NCBI GenBank assembly: GCA_017399685.1
Contig: JAFQBM010000014.1
Span: forward strand, 54,046-118,045
Direction of reading: 5' to 3'
Source of the DNA: Lachnospiraceae bacterium
GTDB taxonomy: Bacteria > Bacillota > Clostridia > Lachnospirales > Lachnospiraceae
DNA length: 64,000 bases
The notes below the pieces were generated by a model. The model was not told the DNA's origin and ran no database searches. It saw nothing but the letters and a program-made list of their open reading frames with translations. Position numbers and translations under genes: made by a program. Below, in pieces: positions 63,121 to 64,000 of the stretch; positions within the stretch are counted from its first letter, which is position 1; every line of letters begins with the position of its first letter.

Positions 63121-63288
63121 TTAAAAAATACTTCCAACACTACAGCATGATGTAGATAAACAGCATGAGCAACTGTTACAAGAGCTAATTCCTGAAGATG
63201 CAGCTGTCTCTGATAAAGTTGTTGTCTCATCAAGTTCTACAATTTCAATTCCTTCAAATACATCATCTAATACATTCTTGTTTTCCAT
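63121..63288 (-). CDS. Thiopeptide precursor peptide
   Basis: The product is 55 residues. The leader MENKNVLDDVFEGIEIVELD, then ETTTLSETAASSGIS, is acidic with the F-E-G-I-E-I-V-E-L-D pattern of thiopeptide/TOMM leaders. The core from residue 36 is SCNSCSCCLSTSCC followed by SVGSIF: six Cys and many Ser, as in micrococcin and nosiheptide cores that begin S-C-x-x-C. If Ser36 and Ser45 (core 1 and 10) condense, the ring would be the common 26-atom type. AGGAGG lies five bases before ATG, and a near-consensus promoter lies 40 bases upstream. The hydrophobic tail SVGSIF is unusual. Confidence 0.88.
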   Translation of the reverse strand: MENKNVLDDVFEGIEIVELDETTTLSETAASSGISSCNSCSCCLSTSCCSVGSIF

Positions 63289-63326
63289 ACAAACCTCCTA
63301 TACAGCTTATAATATACTCCTGTAAG

Positions 63327-63355
63327 AATGTATCATAAATTATCGCATTTGTCAA
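63327..63355 (-). promoter_or_regulatory. Sigma-A promoter of the thiopeptide operon
   Basis: TTGACA (63350-63355), 17-base spacer, TACATT (63327-63332). The -35 box lies inside the last codons of the small membrane protein gene upstream, and the -10 box begins just after its stop. Confidence 0.8.
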
Positions 63356-63464
63356 CCTTTTTCACATTTCGTACAATTACAATTACAGTATTCAAAAGTG
63401 AATAAAGCATAACCAGATATAATGCTATAAAAATCAACACCAAACCTATTACTAAATACTTCAT
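63333..63464 (-). CDS. Small single-pass membrane protein
   Basis: The product is 43 residues from MKYLVIGLVLIFIAL; the ATG overlaps the stop of the 102-residue gene (ATGA) and AAAGGAG lies nine bases upstream. Nearly all hydrophobic, ending VRNVKKVDKCDNL. Not recognised; it may belong to the upstream element rather than to the thiopeptide cluster. Confidence 0.55.
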   Translation of the reverse strand: MKYLVIGLVLIFIALYLVMLYSLLNTVIVIVRNVKKVDKCDNL

Positions 63465-63769
63465 TTCCATTGTCTCCTTTCTCTGGTCGTCGGTTCTTCT
63501 AGGAGACACTTCCCATTTGCCTGACACTTTCTCGTCAGCCTTTGGAAATAAACACATCTCAAACATTCATGCTCTGCCATAAATATCGCCTTTTTCTCTT
63601 TTGCTACAATCCGACGATAACGCTTACGAAGATACTTAATATCGTAAAGCGGTTCTTTCGGACCCTCTGTTCTGGCATTTCTCTTCATTATTTCTTTGTT
63701 AAGAGATTCAATGTAACGAATGAATTTTTCTTCTGTGCTTATATCCACACCTTTAAAACCCAATTTCAT
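63461..63769 (-). CDS. Cys-containing small protein of unknown function
   Basis: The product is 102 residues: helical and basic N-terminal two thirds, then ECLRCVYFQRLTRKCQANGK followed by C, a possible zinc-binding CxxC...C...C knuckle. Similar small Cys proteins occur on Lachnospiraceae integrative elements, but I cannot name a family. Co-transcribed with the small membrane protein. Confidence 0.5.
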   Translation of the reverse strand: MKLGFKGVDISTEEKFIRYIESLNKEIMKRNARTEGPKEPLYDIKYLRKRYRRIVAKEKKAIFMAEHECLRCVYFQRLTRKCQANGKCLLEEPTTRERRQWK

Positions 63770-64000
63770 TCATTTTCTTACCTGCTTTCTACATAGCTTA
63801 TGCCATGTAGGTGTACGTTCGATTTTCTCAAATCACCTATTCGCCCCGTACACGACGGGATGTTCTCATTCCCGGGAATTACAGATGAGTGCTTAAAGCT
63901 TCACGACGCATTACTTATATGTAACACTATCTCCTCTATTTGCCGTTGCGAGGATAAGGAACTTTTCATTCCTTCATGGGTTATTATCCTTCCGTAAACA
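63770..64000. other. Structured upstream region at the window edge
   Basis: Contains hairpins CTACAT...ATGTAG (near 63790-63812) and CCCGTACACGACGGG (63845-63860). A plus-strand frame from 63800 has no ribosome site. It is probably the leader of the minus-strand pair, or part of an element continuing past 64000. Confidence 0.3.

Noticed and set aside
49502..63288. Class I lantibiotic cluster
   Set aside because: There is no LanC cyclase, while YcaO and SagB-type genes are present; the split LanB with separate C-terminal chains fits a thiopeptide better.
63800..63997. Plus-strand 65-residue frame at the right edge
   Set aside because: No ribosome site; region looks like a structured leader and the frame is cut by the window edge.

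Overview
The window reads as a chromosomal segment of a low-GC, strictly fermentative Bacillota, most likely a Lachnospiraceae member. The support is the A+T-rich codon use, the split pyruvate formate-lyase, a meso-DAP dehydrogenase, a choline-binding-repeat amidase, and the style of the toxin and mobile-element genes. No rRNA, tRNA or CRISPR array was found.

Layout. 1-7.9 kb (all minus strand): a cut-off PAS-domain sensor, a PH-domain protein and an unknown acidic protein with their own promoter, then a MoxR/DUF58/vWA/TPR (Bat-type) operon. 8.4-16.8 kb: an Rpn-type nuclease, two paralogous membrane-anchored beta-propeller proteins plus a relic of a third, an ECF sigma factor, a Phd antitoxin beside a dead ParE toxin, and an XRE regulator. 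The sigma operon and the distant paralogue share one promoter motif, which points to a small autoregulated ECF regulon. 17-23.7 kb: HIT protein, IleS, and a pyruvate formate-lyase split into a core and a separate glycyl-radical piece, with a degenerate copy of that piece between them.

23.7-29.2 kb is an accessory block rich in toxin and defence-like genes. (i) A PBECR4-like nuclease is preceded by a sigma-A promoter, two 33-nt pseudoknot-forming repeats and an intrinsic terminator, which is the layout of a type III (RNA antitoxin) toxin-antitoxin system; I know of no described type III system with this toxin. (ii) A ToxN/CptN-like toxin has two 51-nt repeats that show compensatory base changes, followed by a terminator. 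(iii) A NERD-domain protein is divergent from an XRE regulator, with two matched operators between them. A frameshifted Rpn-type relic lies in the same block. 29.3-46 kb is mostly core: PrfC, glycogen debranching enzyme, YwmB-like protein, choline-binding amidase, LysA, hemolysin III, aldolase, a LytTR/GHKL two-component pair, Ddh, YesL and an acyl-CoA carboxyltransferase.

46.9-48.4 kb is a mobile-element graveyard: two different group II intron 3' ends with maturase fragments, an IS21 IstB fragment and a truncated Y-family polymerase whose LexA-like regulator survives.

49.5-63.4 kb is a minus-strand biosynthetic operon that I read as a thiopeptide cluster. A 55-residue Ser/Cys-rich precursor (63121-63288) sits behind a near-consensus promoter. 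It is followed by an ABC exporter, a split LanB-type dehydratase, two LanB-C-type enzymes (elimination and candidate [4+2] cycloaddition), two YcaO proteins, two E1-like/leader-binding candidates and two SagB-type dehydrogenases. The doubling of the azole-forming set and a hydrophobic tail on the core peptide are unusual. The strongest candidates for undescribed biology are this cluster and the PBECR4-linked RNA-antitoxin locus.
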